A stretch of DNA of 64,000 nucleotides from Pseudomonas sp. Seg1 (lineage in GTDB: Bacteria > Pseudomonadota > Gammaproteobacteria > Pseudomonadales > Pseudomonadaceae), in contig NZ_AP021903.1 in the NCBI RefSeq assembly GCF_018326005.1, forward strand, positions 4,249,501-4,313,500, given 5' to 3'. The position numbers and the translations under genes are program-made. Positions within the stretch are counted from its first letter, which is position 1. The number at the start of each line of letters is the position of its first letter. The notes beneath the pieces are model-generated. The model searched no databases and had not been told where the DNA came from. It saw only the letters and a program-made list of their open reading frames with translations. This document shows, one piece after another, positions 1 to 8,904 of the stretch.

Positions 1-655
1 GCTCCATTTGTTTTTTGACGCGACCACGAATACGTTTTTCGACTTGCAGCAGATCGATCTCGGCATCCAGCAACGCCAGAACGTGCTCGACCCGGGCAGA
101 CAAATCGATGATTTCGAGGATTTCCTGCTTCTGCTCGATCTTCAACGCCATGTGCGCAGCCATGGTGTCGACCAGGCGGCCCGGCTCATCGATGCTGTTG
201 AGCGAAGACAGGACTTCAGCCGGGACTTTCTTGCCCAACTGTACATATTGTTCGAACTGCGACAGCAGCGTGCGCACGAACACTTCGGATTCGCGCTCGG
301 CGGCGTCGACTTCTTCGATCAGCGAGACCTCGGCACGGCAGTGGCCGTCGACTTCGCTGAAGCGCTCGACGGTGCCGCGCTGCTCACCCTCGACCAGAAC
401 CTTGACGGTGCCGTCAGGCAGCTTGAGCAGCTGTAGAACAGTGGCGATGGTACCTACGCGATAGAGAGCGTCTTCACCGGGATCATCGTCAGCCGGGTTT
501 CTCTGGGCCAGCAGCAGGATCTGCTTGTCGCCCGTCATCGCTGCCTCGAGGGCTTCGATGGATTTCTCGCGCCCCACGAACAGCGGGATAACCATGTGCG
601 GATAAACCACGACATCACGCAATGGCAGGAGAGGCAATTCGATGGTTGTCTTCAT
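1..655 (-). CDS. lon: ATP-dependent Lon protease, N-terminal part
   Basis: The reverse strand from the ATG at 653-655 reads MKTTIELPLLPLRDVVVYPH, followed by a typical LON substrate-binding domain (FVGREKS, LLAQRNPADDDP, VEGEQRGTVERF, then the coiled region ending RIRGRVKKQME). About 218 of roughly 800 residues are present; the AAA+ and Ser-Lys protease domains lie beyond the left edge. Lon is a cytoplasmic hexameric protease that degrades misfolded and specific regulatory proteins. It follows clpX in the same direction, separated by a strong terminator, and has its own heat-shock-type promoter candidate. Identification is from conserved sequence; only the partial nature limits it. Confidence 0.96.
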   Translation of the reverse strand, partial: MKTTIELPLLPLRDVVVYPHMVIPLFVGREKSIEALEAAMTGDKQILLLAQRNPADDDPGEDALYRVGTIATVLQLLKLPDGTVKVLVEGEQRGTVERFSEVDGHCRAEVSLIEEVDAAERESEVFVRTLLSQFEQYVQLGKKVPAEVLSSLNSIDEPGRLVDTMAAHMALKIEQKQEILEIIDLSARVEHVLALLDAEIDLLQVEKRIRGRVKKQME

Positions 656-713
656 GATTTCGCCTCTACGGCGGCCATATGGCCGTAATCAGATGGAATT
701 AAGCTTGAAACCA

Positions 714-742
714 AGATGGGGGCTGCCTTGAAAAAAAACAAG
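714..742 (-). promoter_or_regulatory. Candidate sigma-32 (heat-shock) promoter of lon
   Basis: On the reverse strand CTTGTTT (736-742) and CCCCATCT (714-721) are separated by 14 bases. The -10 element matches the sigma-32 pattern CCCCATnT; the -35 matches the CTTG core of CTTGAAA. The position, about 60 bases before the lon start, is suitable. Assignment is by motif only. Confidence 0.5.
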
Positions 743-770
743 CGCAAAGCGGATGTAAAAAACGACATAA

Positions 771-805
771 AAAAAAAGAGGCCCGAAGGCCCCTTCTTTG
801 TTGCG
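771..805 (-). terminator. Intrinsic terminator after clpX
   Basis: On the reverse strand a GGGGCC-TTCG-GGCCTC hairpin is followed by a run of nine T (plus-strand 770-778 is all A). It lies just after the clpX stop and separates clpX from lon. Confidence 0.85.
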
Positions 806-818
806 ACGCGGTGGACGC

Positions 819-2102
819 TTACGCGTCCGGCGCTGCCTTGGCCGTCGGCTCACTGTTTTCGTAGATATACAGTGGCTTGGACTTGCCTTCGATCACACTC
901 TCGTCGATCACGACTTTACTCACCTCGGACTGCGAGGGGATTTCGTACATCGTGTCGAGTAGCACACCTTCGAGAATCGAGCGCAACCCACGGGCACCGG
1001 TTTTACGTTCCAGGGCACGTTTGGCGACAGATTTCAGCGCGTCGGAACGGAATTCCAGATCCACGCCTTCCATCTCGAACAGCTTGGCATACTGTTTGGT
1101 CAGAGCATTTTTCGGCTCGGTGAGGATCTGCATCAACGCAGCCTCATCCAGCTCGTCCAGCGTCGCGAGGACTGGCAGACGACCGACAAACTCAGGGATC
1201 AGACCGAACTTGACCAGATCGTCAGGCTCGACTTCACGCAGGGATTCGCCGACTTTCTTGCCTTCTTCCTTGCTGCGCACTTCCGCGTTGAAACCGATGC
1301 CACCTTTGGTGGAACGGTTCTGGATAACCTTCTCGAGACCCGAGAAAGCACCACCGCAGATGAACAGGATGTTACGAGTGTCGACCTGCAGGAATTCCTG
1401 CTGCGGATGCTTGCGGCCACCTTGCGGCGGAACGGAAGCGACCGTGCCTTCGATCAACTTGAGCAAGGCCTGCTGCACGCCTTCACCGGAAACATCGCGG
1501 GTGATCGACGGGTTGTCGGACTTGCGGGAAATCTTGTCGATTTCGTCGATGTAGACAATACCCATCTGGGCTTTTTCTACGTCGTAATCGCACTTCTGCA
1601 GCAGTTTCTGAATGATGTTCTCGACATCTTCACCTACGTACCCCGCCTCGGTGAGGGTGGTTGCGTCAGCGATGGTGAACGGAACGTTCAGCAGGCGGGC
1701 CAGTGTTTCGGCCAGCAGGGTTTTACCGGAGCCTGTCGGGCCGATCAGCAGGATGTTGCTCTTGCCGAGTTCGACGTCGTCAGCCTTTTTGTCACGCTGG
1801 TTCAGGCGCTTGTAGTGGTTGTACACCGCTACGGCCAAAACCTTTTTCGCACGCTCCTGACCAATCACATACTGATCAAGGATGCCGCTGATTTCTTTAG
1901 GCGAAGGCAATTTATGCGCGCTGCTTTCGGCCTGGGCTTCCTGCACCTCCTCGCGGATGATGTCATTGCACAGGTCGACGCACTCGTCGCAGATAAAGAC
2001 CGAGGGGCCGGCAATCAATTTGCGCACTTCATGCTGGCTTTTGCCACAGAAGGAGCAATAGAGCAGCTTGCCGTTGTCCTCGCCGTTGCGGGTGTCAGTC
2101 AT
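819..2102 (-). CDS. clpX: ClpX, ATP-dependent unfoldase of the ClpXP protease
   Basis: 427 residues from [20 protein letters not shown], the normal Pseudomonas ClpX start and length; a longer upstream frame of 11 residues is ignored. Visible are the zinc-binding domain (CSFCGK...CDECVDLC), Walker A (GPTGSGKT), Walker B (VYIDEIDK), the pore loop GYVGEDVE, the [18 protein letters not shown] region, sensor 2 ([10 protein letters not shown]) and the IGF loop (KGGIGFNAE) that docks on ClpP. ClpX recognises, unfolds and feeds tagged proteins to ClpP in the cytoplasm. It lies 112 bases after clpP in the same direction. Confidence 0.98.
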   Translation of the reverse strand: MTDTRNGEDNGKLLYCSFCGKSQHEVRKLIAGPSVFICDECVDLCNDIIREEVQEAQAESSAHKLPSPKEISGILDQYVIGQERAKKVLAVAVYNHYKRLNQRDKKADDVELGKSNILLIGPTGSGKTLLAETLARLLNVPFTIADATTLTEAGYVGEDVENIIQKLLQKCDYDVEKAQMGIVYIDEIDKISRKSDNPSITRDVSGEGVQQALLKLIEGTVASVPPQGGRKHPQQEFLQVDTRNILFICGGAFSGLEKVIQNRSTKGGIGFNAEVRSKEEGKKVGESLREVEPDDLVKFGLIPEFVGRLPVLATLDELDEAALMQILTEPKNALTKQYAKLFEMEGVDLEFRSDALKSVAKRALERKTGARGLRSILEGVLLDTMYEIPSQSEVSKVVIDESVIEGKSKPLYIYENSEPTAKAAPDA

Positions 2103-2150
2103 TCGTTCGATCCAAATCCGATAGGCTTGCAACACAAGATGAAGGCTATT

Positions 2151-2170
2151 GCGGGCTTTTTCAAGCCCGC
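2151..2170 (-). terminator. Hairpin between clpP and clpX
   Basis: An 8-bp perfect inverted repeat GCGGGCTT/AAGCCCGC with a 4-base loop lies between clpP and clpX. No clear U-tract follows on the reverse strand, so it may be an attenuator or RNA-stability element rather than a full terminator. Confidence 0.45.
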
Positions 2171-2214
2171 CGCTGATCAGACCAGCCGACCAAGCCTATT
2201 TTGAGCTGCTTATT

Positions 2215-2850
2215 TTAAGCTGGGCGCTGGTTGATCACTTCGTCGATCAAGCCGTATTCCTTCGCAGCTTCCGCACTCATGAAGTTGTCGCGGTTGGTAT
2301 CGCGCTCGATTTCTTCCAGAGTGCGACCGCTGTGTTTGGCCATCAGCGTGTTCAGACGCTCGCGAATGAAGAGGATTTCCTTGGCGTGGATTTCGATGTC
2401 CGACGCCTGGCCCTGGAAACCGCCCAAAGGCTGGTGAATCATCACACGCGAGTTCGGCAGGCAGAAACGCTTGCCTGGAGCACCTGCGGTCAGCAGGAAT
2501 GCGCCCATGCTGCAGGCCTGGCCGATGCAAGTGGTTGATACGTTGGGTTTGATGAACTGCATGGTGTCGTAGATCGACATGCCTGCAGTCACCGAACCGC
2601 CCGGGGAGTTGATATAGAGATGGATGTCCTTGTCCGGGTTTTCCGCTTCAAGGAACAGCAGTTGCGCGCAGATCAGGTTGGCCATGTAGTCCTCTACCGG
2701 ACCAACCAGAAAGATCACTCGCTCCTTGAGCAGGCGCGAGTAGATGTCATAGGCGCGTTCGCCACGAGCAGATTGCTCGACAACCATCGGGACCAGGCCG
2801 CCTGCGGCCTGGATATCAGAGTTCTGCTGAATATACGAATTACGGAACAT
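2215..2850 (-). CDS. clpP: ClpP, serine protease subunit
   Basis: 211 residues. The Ser-His-Asp protease signatures are present: [14 protein letters not shown] (nucleophile Ser), [10 protein letters not shown] (His) and the later [24 protein letters not shown] block. An N-terminal processed region ([12 protein letters not shown]...) precedes [24 protein letters not shown]. ClpP forms the tetradecameric barrel that degrades polypeptides delivered by ClpX or ClpA. It lies 92 bases after tig; the order tig-clpP-clpX-lon is the classical gammaproteobacterial arrangement. Confidence 0.98.
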   Translation of the reverse strand: MFRNSYIQQNSDIQAAGGLVPMVVEQSARGERAYDIYSRLLKERVIFLVGPVEDYMANLICAQLLFLEAENPDKDIHLYINSPGGSVTAGMSIYDTMQFIKPNVSTTCIGQACSMGAFLLTAGAPGKRFCLPNSRVMIHQPLGGFQGQASDIEIHAKEILFIRERLNTLMAKHSGRTLEEIERDTNRDNFMSAEAAKEYGLIDEVINQRPA

Positions 2851-2890
2851 GCTCTGCAGTCACTCCCAAATAGTTATGTCTTGAATACGC

Positions 2891-2916
2891 ATAAGCCAGC
2901 TCGAAGGCTGGCTTAT
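2891..2916 (-). terminator. Hairpin between tig and clpP
   Basis: A perfect 10-bp inverted repeat ATAAGCCAGC/GCTGGCTTAT with a 6-base loop lies directly after the tig stop. It lacks a strong U-tract on the reverse strand, so it may only partly terminate tig transcripts or protect their 3' end. Confidence 0.5.
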
Positions 2917-2942
2917 GTGTGTACTTCTTAACGCAAAAACAA

Positions 2943-4253
2943 TCAGTCGGCTTTTGGAGCTTCTACCGGCTTGACCGCTTCTTCGTAAGAGACCGATTTG
3001 TCGGTCACGCTAGCTTTCTGCAGAACAGTATCCACAACTTGTTCTTCCAGCACAACCGAACGCACTTCGTTCAGTTGTTGCTCGTTTTTGTAGTACCACG
3101 ACACGACCTGCTCAGGCTCCTGGTAAGCCGAAGCCATTTCCTGAATCATTTCGCGAACGCGGGCTTCGTCAGGCTTCAGGTCGAACTGCTTGACCACTTC
3201 AGCCACGATCAGACCCAGCACTACGCGACGCTTGGCTTGCTCTTCGAACAGCTCGGCCGGCAGTTGATCAGGCTTGATGTTGCCACCGAACTGCTGAACA
3301 GCCTGCACGCGCAGACGGTCAACTTCGTTGGACAGCAGAGCCTTAGGCACTTCGATCGGGTTGGTGGCCAGCAGACCGTCCATTACCTGATTCTTGACCT
3401 TGGATTTGATCGCCTGACGCAGTTCACGCTCCATGTTCTTGCGAACTTCGGTGCGGAAACCGTCGATGCCGCTTTCCTTGATGCCGAATTGAGCGAAGAA
3501 CTCTTCGTTCAGCTCAGGCAGTTTTGGCTCGGAAACGGTGTTTACAGTGACGGTGAACTCGGCGGTTTTGCCAGCCAGGTCCAGGTTCTGATAGTCCTCA
3601 GGGAAAGTCAGGTTCAGAACGCGTTCTTCGCCAGCTTTAGCACCTACCAGGCCTTCTTCGAAGCCCGGGATCATGCGGCCGGAACCCAGCACCAGCTGAG
3701 TGCCCTTGGCGGAGCCGCCAGCGAATGCTTCGCCGTCAACCTTGCCAACGAAATCGATGTTCAGTTGGTCTTCGTTCTGGGCAGCGCGATCGGCCACTTC
3801 GAAACGGGTGTTCTGCTTGCGCAGGATGTCGAGCATCTTGTCCAGATCAGCGTCAGCCACGTCAGCGCTCAGGCGCTCAACAGTGATGCCTTCGAAGCCG
3901 GCAACGGTGAACTCAGGGAACACTTCGAATACAGCAACGTATTCCAGATCCTTGCCAGCTTCGAGCGACTTAGGCTCGATCGATGGCGAACCTGCCGGGT
4001 TCAGCTTTTGCTCAACCACTGCTTCATAGAAGGAGGACTGGATGACATCACCAACAGCTTCCTGACGAGCATCCGCACCGAAACGGCGCTTGATTTCGCT
4101 CATTGGCACTTTGCCTGGACGGAAGCCAGCAATCTTGGCCTTTTGGGCAGTCTGCTGCAGACGCTTGTTGACCTGAGTCTCGATGCGCTCTGCCGGCACA
4201 GTGACGCTCATGCGGCGCTCGAGAGCAGTAGTATTTTCAACAGAAACTTGCAT
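2943..4253 (-). CDS. tig: Trigger factor, ribosome-associated chaperone
   Basis: 436 residues from [14 protein letters not shown]; an upstream in-frame extension of 21 codons is not conserved-looking and is excluded. The ribosome-docking signature [17 protein letters not shown] is near residue 45, the FKBP-type PPIase core ([16 protein letters not shown]...[16 protein letters not shown]) lies around residues 155-245, and a helical C-terminal chaperone domain follows. It binds near the ribosome exit tunnel and assists folding of nascent chains. It is the first gene of the tig-clpP-clpX cluster. Confidence 0.97.
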   Translation of the reverse strand: MQVSVENTTALERRMSVTVPAERIETQVNKRLQQTAQKAKIAGFRPGKVPMSEIKRRFGADARQEAVGDVIQSSFYEAVVEQKLNPAGSPSIEPKSLEAGKDLEYVAVFEVFPEFTVAGFEGITVERLSADVADADLDKMLDILRKQNTRFEVADRAAQNEDQLNIDFVGKVDGEAFAGGSAKGTQLVLGSGRMIPGFEEGLVGAKAGEERVLNLTFPEDYQNLDLAGKTAEFTVTVNTVSEPKLPELNEEFFAQFGIKESGIDGFRTEVRKNMERELRQAIKSKVKNQVMDGLLATNPIEVPKALLSNEVDRLRVQAVQQFGGNIKPDQLPAELFEEQAKRRVVLGLIVAEVVKQFDLKPDEARVREMIQEMASAYQEPEQVVSWYYKNEQQLNEVRSVVLEEQVVDTVLQKASVTDKSVSYEEAVKPVEAPKAD

Positions 4254-4575
4254 GGATATTCCTCGTTGCACAGACGTTAGCCGGCCGTTTCCGACCCCAG
4301 AATCAAGGGCATGCATTCTAGTGGGTCAAACTCAAGAAGTCACCCTACTGAAAACGGGTAAAAAAACAGCGGGCAATTTATAGGGATAGATGCACAGATG
4401 CAGCGCGTCCCACAGGCGAATACAACCAATCACGCCAAGGCTCTGCGCCGACCTCTTCTATATATAGAAGGGACTGCCCATCACTCCTTGACGGCCGTTC
4501 TTGCAAGCAAGCCCGGCGAGCAGTGCAGCATCATCGAGCAACATAAATACGACGAAGCGCCCTGCCCCTGCGACC

Positions 4576-4645
4576 GAAAACCGGCAAGCGCCGGCTTTTG
4601 AAACCGCAAAAACAAAAAAGGCGCCAGACTGTTAAATCTGGCGCC
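4576..4645 (-). terminator. Tandem terminators after the tRNA cluster
   Basis: Reading leftward after the distal tRNA-His, a 9-bp stem GGCGCCAGA/TCTGGCGCC (4620-4628 with 4637-4645) is followed by a T6 tract (4614-4619). A second hairpin CCGGC-GCTT-GCCGG with a T tract follows (about 4577-4600). These end the tRNA transcript. The remaining 4254-4575 stretch upstream of tig shows no gene that I can support. Confidence 0.8.
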
Positions 4646-4736
4646 TTTCGAAATATGGGGTGGACGATGGGGATCGAACCCACGACAACGGGAGTCACAA
4701 TCCCGTGCTCTACCAACTGAGCTACGCCCACCATAT
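4617..4736 (-). repeat. 120-bp duplicated unit (tRNA-His plus hairpin), copy 1
   Basis: Positions 4617-4736 and 4912-5031 are identical except for one base in the hairpin loop (gttaaat versus gttacat). Each contains a complete tRNA-His and the following GGCGCCAGA hairpin. Copy 1 keeps a T6 tract after the hairpin. The repeat spacing is 295 bases and includes tRNA-Leu. Confidence 0.9.
4656..4731 (-). tRNA. tRNA-His (GTG), distal copy
   Basis: The reverse strand gives acceptor GTGGGCG/CGTCCAC, D arm GCTCAGTTGGTAGAGC, anticodon stem-loop GGGATTGTGACTCCC with anticodon GTG, T arm GTGGGTTCGATCCCCAT and an encoded CCA. The base 5' of G1 (4732) is G on that strand, consistent with G-1 opposite C73 in tRNA-His. 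It is identical to the copy at 4951-5026. Confidence 0.96.
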
Positions 4737-4807
4737 TGCGTAACAAAAAAGCCAAACAACTTCTTTGTTGAACCTCACCAGCCCGAAGACATGCATGAAG
4801 CTTTGAT

Positions 4808-4892
4808 TGGTGCGGATGAAGAGACTCGAACTCTTACGCCTCGCGGCGCTGGAACCTAAATCCAGTGTGTCTACCAATTCCACCACATCCGC
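4808..4892 (-). tRNA. tRNA-Leu (TAG)
   Basis: This is an 85-nt class II tRNA on the reverse strand: acceptor GCGGATG/CATCCGC, anticodon arm CTGGA-TTTAGGT-TCCAG with anticodon TAG, a variable arm of GCGCCGCGAGGCG type, T loop GTTCGAGTC and an encoded CCA. It lies between the two tRNA-His copies. Confidence 0.95.
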
Positions 4893-4911
4893 GGATGAAG
4901 CTTTTTAAAGC

Positions 4912-5031
4912 AAAGGCGCCAGACTGTTACATCTGGCGCCTTTCGAAATATGGGGTGGACGATGGGGATCGAACCCACGACAACGGGAGTCACAATCCCG
5001 TGCTCTACCAACTGAGCTACGCCCACCATAT
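4912..5031 (-). repeat. 120-bp duplicated unit (tRNA-His plus hairpin), copy 2
   Basis: The second copy of the unit at 4617-4736, with 119 of 120 bases identical by eye. Here the hairpin is followed on the reverse strand by TTTGC instead of T6, so this internal copy has lost a good terminator tail, as expected if transcription must continue to tRNA-Leu. Confidence 0.9.
4951..5026 (-). tRNA. tRNA-His (GTG), proximal copy
   Basis: The sequence is identical to the tRNA at 4656-4731, including anticodon GTG and encoded CCA. It lies 32 bases after tRNA-Arg in the same polycistronic tRNA transcript. Confidence 0.96.
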
Positions 5032-5058
5032 AACGCTACTTGTGCCAAAGCTGCCTAA

Positions 5059-5135
5059 TGGCGCACCCGGCAGGACTCGAACCTGCGACCATCCGCTTAG
5101 AAGGCGGATGCTCTATCCAGCTGAGCTACGGGCGC
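5059..5135 (-). tRNA. tRNA-Arg (TCT)
   Basis: A 77-nt tRNA on the reverse strand: acceptor GCGCCCG/CGGGTGC, D arm GCTCAGCTGGATAGAGC, anticodon arm CCGCCTTCTAAGCGG with anticodon TCT, T arm GCAGGTTCGAGTCCTGC and GCCA end. It is the first tRNA of the Arg-His-Leu-His operon. Confidence 0.95.
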
Positions 5136-5252
5136 CTTATTAATCTGTACTCTTAAAGGACTACAAACTAAGTGCTTTCCAGTGTTGCAGAACGTTGATT
5201 CCGCCTCACCTTCTTAACCAGTGCTAGGCTGTGCCCGACAAGTGCGACGAAT

Positions 5253-5315
5253 AGTATAGAGCGCTCCGAAGGTCGTCAAATCATTTTTGAAAAAAATTCA
5301 TTTAATTAAAGGAGT
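5253..5315 (-). promoter_or_regulatory. Promoter of the tRNA operon with AT-rich UP-like element
   Basis: On the reverse strand TTGACG (5274-5279) and TATACT (5253-5258) are 15 bases apart; the overlapping TACTAT gives 17. Directly upstream, 5280-5315 is almost entirely A/T (AATTAAATGAATTTTTTTC), like a stable-RNA UP element. The transcript would start about 110 bases before tRNA-Arg. Confidence 0.65.
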
Positions 5316-5410
5316 TAGGGGAATTTGCTGACCAAGCGCCTTTGCCCTCACCGCTCGACATGCGAGAATGCGTTCTCTTTTTTTCCCCTCTCGATGGTTA
5401 ATCACGCGCA

Positions 5411-6265
5411 ATGACTGCACAACTAATCGACGGCAAATCGATCGCCGCCAGCCTGCGCCAGCAGATCGCCCAACGAGTTGCCGAGCGTCGCCAGCAAGGC
5501 CTGCGCACTCCCGGCCTCGCGGTGATCCTGGTCGGCAGCGATCCTGCCTCTCAGGTTTATGTCTCGCACAAGCGTAAAGACTGTGAAGAGGTCGGCTTCC
5601 TCTCTCAAGCCTACGACCTGCCCTCTGAAACCACTCAGCAGGCGCTGACCGATCTGATCGATCGTCTCAATGACGACCCGGCGATCGACGGCATCCTGCT
5701 TCAACTGCCGCTGCCCGAGCATCTGGACGCCTCCAAGCTGCTGGAGCGCATCCGCCCGGACAAAGACGTTGACGGTTTCCATCCTTATAACGTCGGTCGC
5801 CTGGCCCAGCGCATTCCGCTGCTACGCCCGTGCACGCCTAAAGGCATCATGACCTTGCTGGAAAGCACGGGTGCTGATCTTTATGGCATGGACGCCGTCG
5901 TTGTCGGCGCGTCCAACATCGTCGGTCGCCCGATGGCGATGGAGCTGCTGCTGGCCGGTTGCACCGTGACCGTGACCCACCGCTTCACCAAGGATCTGGC
6001 TGGCCACGTCGGCCGTGCTGACCTGGTGGTCGTGGCCGCCGGCAAGCCGGGGCTGGTCAAAGGCGAGTGGATCAAGGAAGGCGCGATCGTCATCGACGTC
6101 GGTATCAACCGTCAGGACGACGGCAAACTGGTCGGTGACGTTGTCTACGAAACCGCCCTGCCGCGCGCCGGCTGGATTACTCCGGTCCCGGGCGGCGTCG
6201 GCCCGATGACCCGTGCCTGCCTGCTGGAAAATACGCTTTATGCAGCGGAAACCCTGCACGTTTAA
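5411..6265 (+). CDS. folD: FolD, methylenetetrahydrofolate dehydrogenase/cyclohydrolase
   Basis: 284 residues, the normal FolD length. The substrate-site lysine motif [14 protein letters not shown] is near residue 50, the conserved [14 protein letters not shown] near 95, and the NADP-binding [17 protein letters not shown] near 160. The C-terminal [18 protein letters not shown] signature is intact. FolD interconverts 5,10-methylene-THF and 10-formyl-THF in the cytoplasm, supplying C1 units. It is a single gene facing away from the tRNA cluster and is followed by a terminator. Confidence 0.98.
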   Translation: MTAQLIDGKSIAASLRQQIAQRVAERRQQGLRTPGLAVILVGSDPASQVYVSHKRKDCEEVGFLSQAYDLPSETTQQALTDLIDRLNDDPAIDGILLQLPLPEHLDASKLLERIRPDKDVDGFHPYNVGRLAQRIPLLRPCTPKGIMTLLESTGADLYGMDAVVVGASNIVGRPMAMELLLAGCTVTVTHRFTKDLAGHVGRADLVVVAAGKPGLVKGEWIKEGAIVIDVGINRQDDGKLVGDVVYETALPRAGWITPVPGGVGPMTRACLLENTLYAAETLHV

Positions 6266-6286
6266 ACCGTATTTTTCGCAGTACCG

Positions 6287-6312
6287 AAACCCCGCCCCGT
6301 GCGGGGTTTTTC
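6287..6312 (+). terminator. Intrinsic terminator after folD
   Basis: AAACCCCGC/GCGGGGTTT 9-bp stem, 5-base loop and T5 tail begin 22 bases after the folD stop. Confidence 0.9.
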
Positions 6313-6495
6313 ATGCCTGAGAAAAAACACTAACCGTTCGCCGGAAACCCCTCTTTTTTCAGGCCTTTTCACGAGATTTTCAGGTCTTCCAAACAACCAT
6401 CGACAGATCTTCAGCCATACTCCTAGAATGCGCCGGTTTTAAGAAATAACCCGTTACAAACTAACGGAATATCCAACCTTTATGAGTTTGCCAGC

Positions 6496-7434
6496 GTGAA
6501 AATTCGTCTTTCGATTCTGAGCCTGTTTTTTGCTTTTACAGGCACATTCATCACGCCAACGATCAACGCTGCGGAAACCACCGCTGCCCCACGTGACGCT
6601 TCGACATTGAAGATCGCTTCCGGCAGCGCCCTGCTCATGGATATGCAGACCAACAAAGTCATCTACTCCAGCAACCCTGACGTGATCGTGCCGATCGCTT
6701 CCGTCAGTAAGCTGATGACTGGATTGGTAGTGGTTGAAGCCCGACAGAACATGGACGAATGGATCGATGTCGATATCAGCCACACGCCGGAAATGAAGGG
6801 CGTGTTTTCCCGAGTCAAACTCAAGAGTGAGCTGCCGCGCCGCGAGATGCTGCTGATTGCCCTGATGTCCTCGGAAAACCGCGCGGCCGCCAGCCTCGCG
6901 CATCATTACCCGGGTGGATATGTCGCCTTTATCGCGGCGATGAACGCCAAGGCCAGGGCGCTGGGCATGACCAACACCCACTACGTCGAGCCGACCGGTC
7001 TGTCGGAGCGCAACGTTTCCACTGCCCGCGATCTGAGCAAGTTGCTGGTGGCCGCGAGCAAATATCCGATCCTCAGCGAACTCACCACCACCAAGGAAAA
7101 AACCGTCTCTTTCCGCAAACCCAATTACACCCTGGGTTTCCGCAATACCGATCACTTGGTCAACAAGGCCGATTGGGATATCAAGATCACCAAAACCGGC
7201 TTCACCAATCCCGCCGGCCATTGCCTGGTATTGGTGACGAAGATGGGCAACCGCCCGGTTGCGCTGGTGATTCTCGACGCGTTTGGCAAGTACACGCATT
7301 TTGCCGATGCCAGCCGCATTCGCAGCTGGATGGAAACCGGCAAGAGCGCCAGTGTTCCGGCGGTGGCTCAGCAATACAAAGCCGAGAAAAACCTCAAGGC
7401 GCGCCAGAGCGGCGTGGTTGAAGCGTCCAAGTAA
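6496..7434 (+). CDS. pbpG: D-alanyl-D-alanine endopeptidase (penicillin-binding protein 7)
   Basis: 312 residues with a GTG start; the nearby ATG at 6482 runs into a stop after five codons. A signal peptide ([20 protein letters not shown]...INA) precedes a peptidase S11 domain with SVSKLM (SxxK), SSENRAA (SxN) and KTGFTN (KTG). PBP7 is a periplasmic endopeptidase cutting DD cross-links in peptidoglycan. The length and motif order match the PbpG/DacD family rather than the longer DacA carboxypeptidases. Confidence 0.93.
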   Translation: MKIRLSILSLFFAFTGTFITPTINAAETTAAPRDASTLKIASGSALLMDMQTNKVIYSSNPDVIVPIASVSKLMTGLVVVEARQNMDEWIDVDISHTPEMKGVFSRVKLKSELPRREMLLIALMSSENRAAASLAHHYPGGYVAFIAAMNAKARALGMTNTHYVEPTGLSERNVSTARDLSKLLVAASKYPILSELTTTKEKTVSFRKPNYTLGFRNTDHLVNKADWDIKITKTGFTNPAGHCLVLVTKMGNRPVALVILDAFGKYTHFADASRIRSWMETGKSASVPAVAQQYKAEKNLKARQSGVVEASK

Positions 7435-7450
7435 ATCGCAGCATAAGAAA

Positions 7451-7477
7451 AAGCCCCGAATCTTCGGGGCTTTTTTT
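7451..7477 (+). terminator. Terminator after pbpG
   Basis: AAGCCCCGAA-TC-TTCGGGGCTT hairpin with a T7 tail. Confidence 0.9.
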
Positions 7478-7487
7478 CGTCTGTGAA

Positions 7488-7691
7488 TCAGTCGTTGGGC
7501 AGTGGCATCTTGTCGTCATCAGGAATGCCATCGCCCTTGCTCGGATCCGGCGTAAGCCCTGGTGCTACCAGAGGCCGAGCCAATGGATCGCGCATCGGAC
7601 TGTCCGGGTCCAGTACCGGATCGACGCCCTCTTCCGGAGTGGTCGGCACACTATCGGGCTTTTGGTCATCGAAGCTTGAATCGGTACTCAT
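7488..7691 (-). CDS. Small acidic Asp/Pro-rich protein, unknown function
   Basis: 67 residues from MSTDSSFDDQKPDS; the ATG at 7691 is preceded by GAGGTGAGGTGCGT, which serves as ribosome-binding site. A GTG two codons earlier is possible. The protein is dominated by D, P, S and G (DPVLDPDSPMRDPLARP), has no hydrophobic core and is likely disordered. It is adjacent to a similar gene at 7704-7910 and resembles 24395-24625. I recognise no domain. Both genes are probably co-transcribed leftward. Confidence 0.65.
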   Translation of the reverse strand: MSTDSSFDDQKPDSVPTTPEEGVDPVLDPDSPMRDPLARPLVAPGLTPDPSKGDGIPDDDKMPLPND

Positions 7692-7703
7692 ACGCACCTC
7701 ACC

Positions 7704-7910
7704 TCAAGGTTTGAGATTGGCTAACGGATCGTAGGGTTTGGACGGTTTCTTGTTGTCCTCACCGGGCTGTACATCCTTGGGCGCCTTGGCGGGCCCCACA
7801 GGATCGACTTGCGGATCATCGAGATCCGGGGAGTCCGGGTCGAATCCGAGATCATCGCCTGAGGAATGCTCGGAAGAATGCGGGCCTTGCGGAGATGGGG
7901 AATCTGTCAT
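7704..7910 (-). CDS. Small acidic Asp/Pro/Ser-rich protein, unknown function
   Basis: 68 residues from MTDSPSPQGPHSSEHSSG; AGGAGG lies at ideal spacing before the ATG at 7910, so the longer frame is not used. The composition is D/P/S-rich (GFDPDSPDLDDPQVDPVGPAK) with a basic stretch (NKKPSKPYDPLANLKP) at the end; predicted unstructured and cytoplasmic. It ends 12 bases before the start of the related gene at 7691, so the two probably form a small operon. Confidence 0.68.
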   Translation of the reverse strand: MTDSPSPQGPHSSEHSSGDDLGFDPDSPDLDDPQVDPVGPAKAPKDVQPGEDNKKPSKPYDPLANLKP

Positions 7911-7999
7911 GTCGCCTCCTGATTCACCCGCGAACAACGGGCTATAAGCGTAGGAGGCTTGCCGGGCGCAGTCGTGCCCGGCAAATGACGAACGGAACG

Positions 8000-8671
8000 T
8001 CAGTGCGCAGCCAGCGCCTTGCGCGCCTGCGCCGCTTCCGGTTCCTGACCGGCACGTGACAACTCATCGGCCGCTTTCAGCCATCGCTGACTATCAACGG
8101 CTGCCGGGATCTGCGAGGGCTTCTGGATCAGGATGGCCCACCCGCCAGACTTTTCGAAGGCCGACTCGAAGGCACTGAACCCCATCAATTCGCGGCGATT
8201 CATACCGGCGCGCAGGAGCACTTTCTGTTTGTTGCGGTCGTAGCCGGAAAGGATTGCGTAACGCGGTTCGGCCCAGAATGCCGAGCCTTCGCTAAAGCGC
8301 ACCATCACCGGATACCCGGCGGCGACCTGTGTCAGCAAGGCCGGCAGATTCTTGTCCAGGGGATAGACGACCATGCCGTATTCCCGGGCAAGGTTCTGCA
8401 TGTTCTCTTGCAGCTTGTCTTCGGCACCGGGCAGGTGCAGTGGTTTCTCCAGCAGCCCCGGGGTGATCACGATCCCTTGCTGCGACAACAGGCTGGCGAG
8501 CACCTGCGGCCCGGACTGGTTGGCCTCACCCCTATAGAACGTGCCACTGAGCTCGACCCGCTCCGGCAGGCGCTTGACCTCTGGCGCCACACTGCCCGCA
8601 CACCCGGCCAACACCGCCACGCAGCCAGCGACCAGCAACGCCGCACGCATTCGAGAAAATACCTGGACCAT
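8000..8671 (-). CDS. Lipoprotein with degenerate C39-type peptidase fold and TPR-like tail
   Basis: 223 residues from the ATG at 8671 (GAGAG six bases upstream); an in-frame GTG at 8692 is less likely. The lipobox is LAGC with Cys24. Residues about 45-180 follow the layout of bacterial C39-like cysteine peptidases (GEANQSGPQVLASLL, then PRYAILSGYD), but the position where the family has Cys (QCGP) is Ser53 and where it has His (HYA) is Arg137; Asp145 remains. A short helical TPR-like tail (QRWLKAADELSRAGQEPEAAQARKAL) follows. By family it resembles the lipoproteins of the PA2778 type. It is likely a non-catalytic envelope lipoprotein. The family assignment is by recollection of motifs. Confidence 0.7.
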   Translation of the reverse strand: MVQVFSRMRAALLVAGCVAVLAGCAGSVAPEVKRLPERVELSGTFYRGEANQSGPQVLASLLSQQGIVITPGLLEKPLHLPGAEDKLQENMQNLAREYGMVVYPLDKNLPALLTQVAAGYPVMVRFSEGSAFWAEPRYAILSGYDRNKQKVLLRAGMNRRELMGFSAFESAFEKSGGWAILIQKPSQIPAAVDSQRWLKAADELSRAGQEPEAAQARKALAAH

Positions 8672-8904
8672 CGTCACTCTCTGTTCAGACACCGGTCATC
8701 GTGTTCCGGCAACGCCAGCGATCATAGGGCCGCGAACGGCTGCGGTATAGCTCTAAACCGTAGACGCATCGATTGCATAGAGCGAACTGATTGGTCACCA
8801 CCGACCTTTGGTCAATAGCCTGAAACACGGCGTTGACTAGACTGTCACTGAAACAGAGCGAATTGAAAAGTGTGCGCCCGATGCAGGGCGAAGAGGAGGC
8901 ACTG

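Noticed and set aside
2919..4280. 453-codon open frame antisense to tig
   Set aside because: Leu/Phe/Arg-rich translation with no domain; tig on the other strand is certain, and such frames are common in high-GC genes.
4481..4759. Protein-coding frames across the tRNA genes
   Set aside because: They are translations of tRNA sequence.
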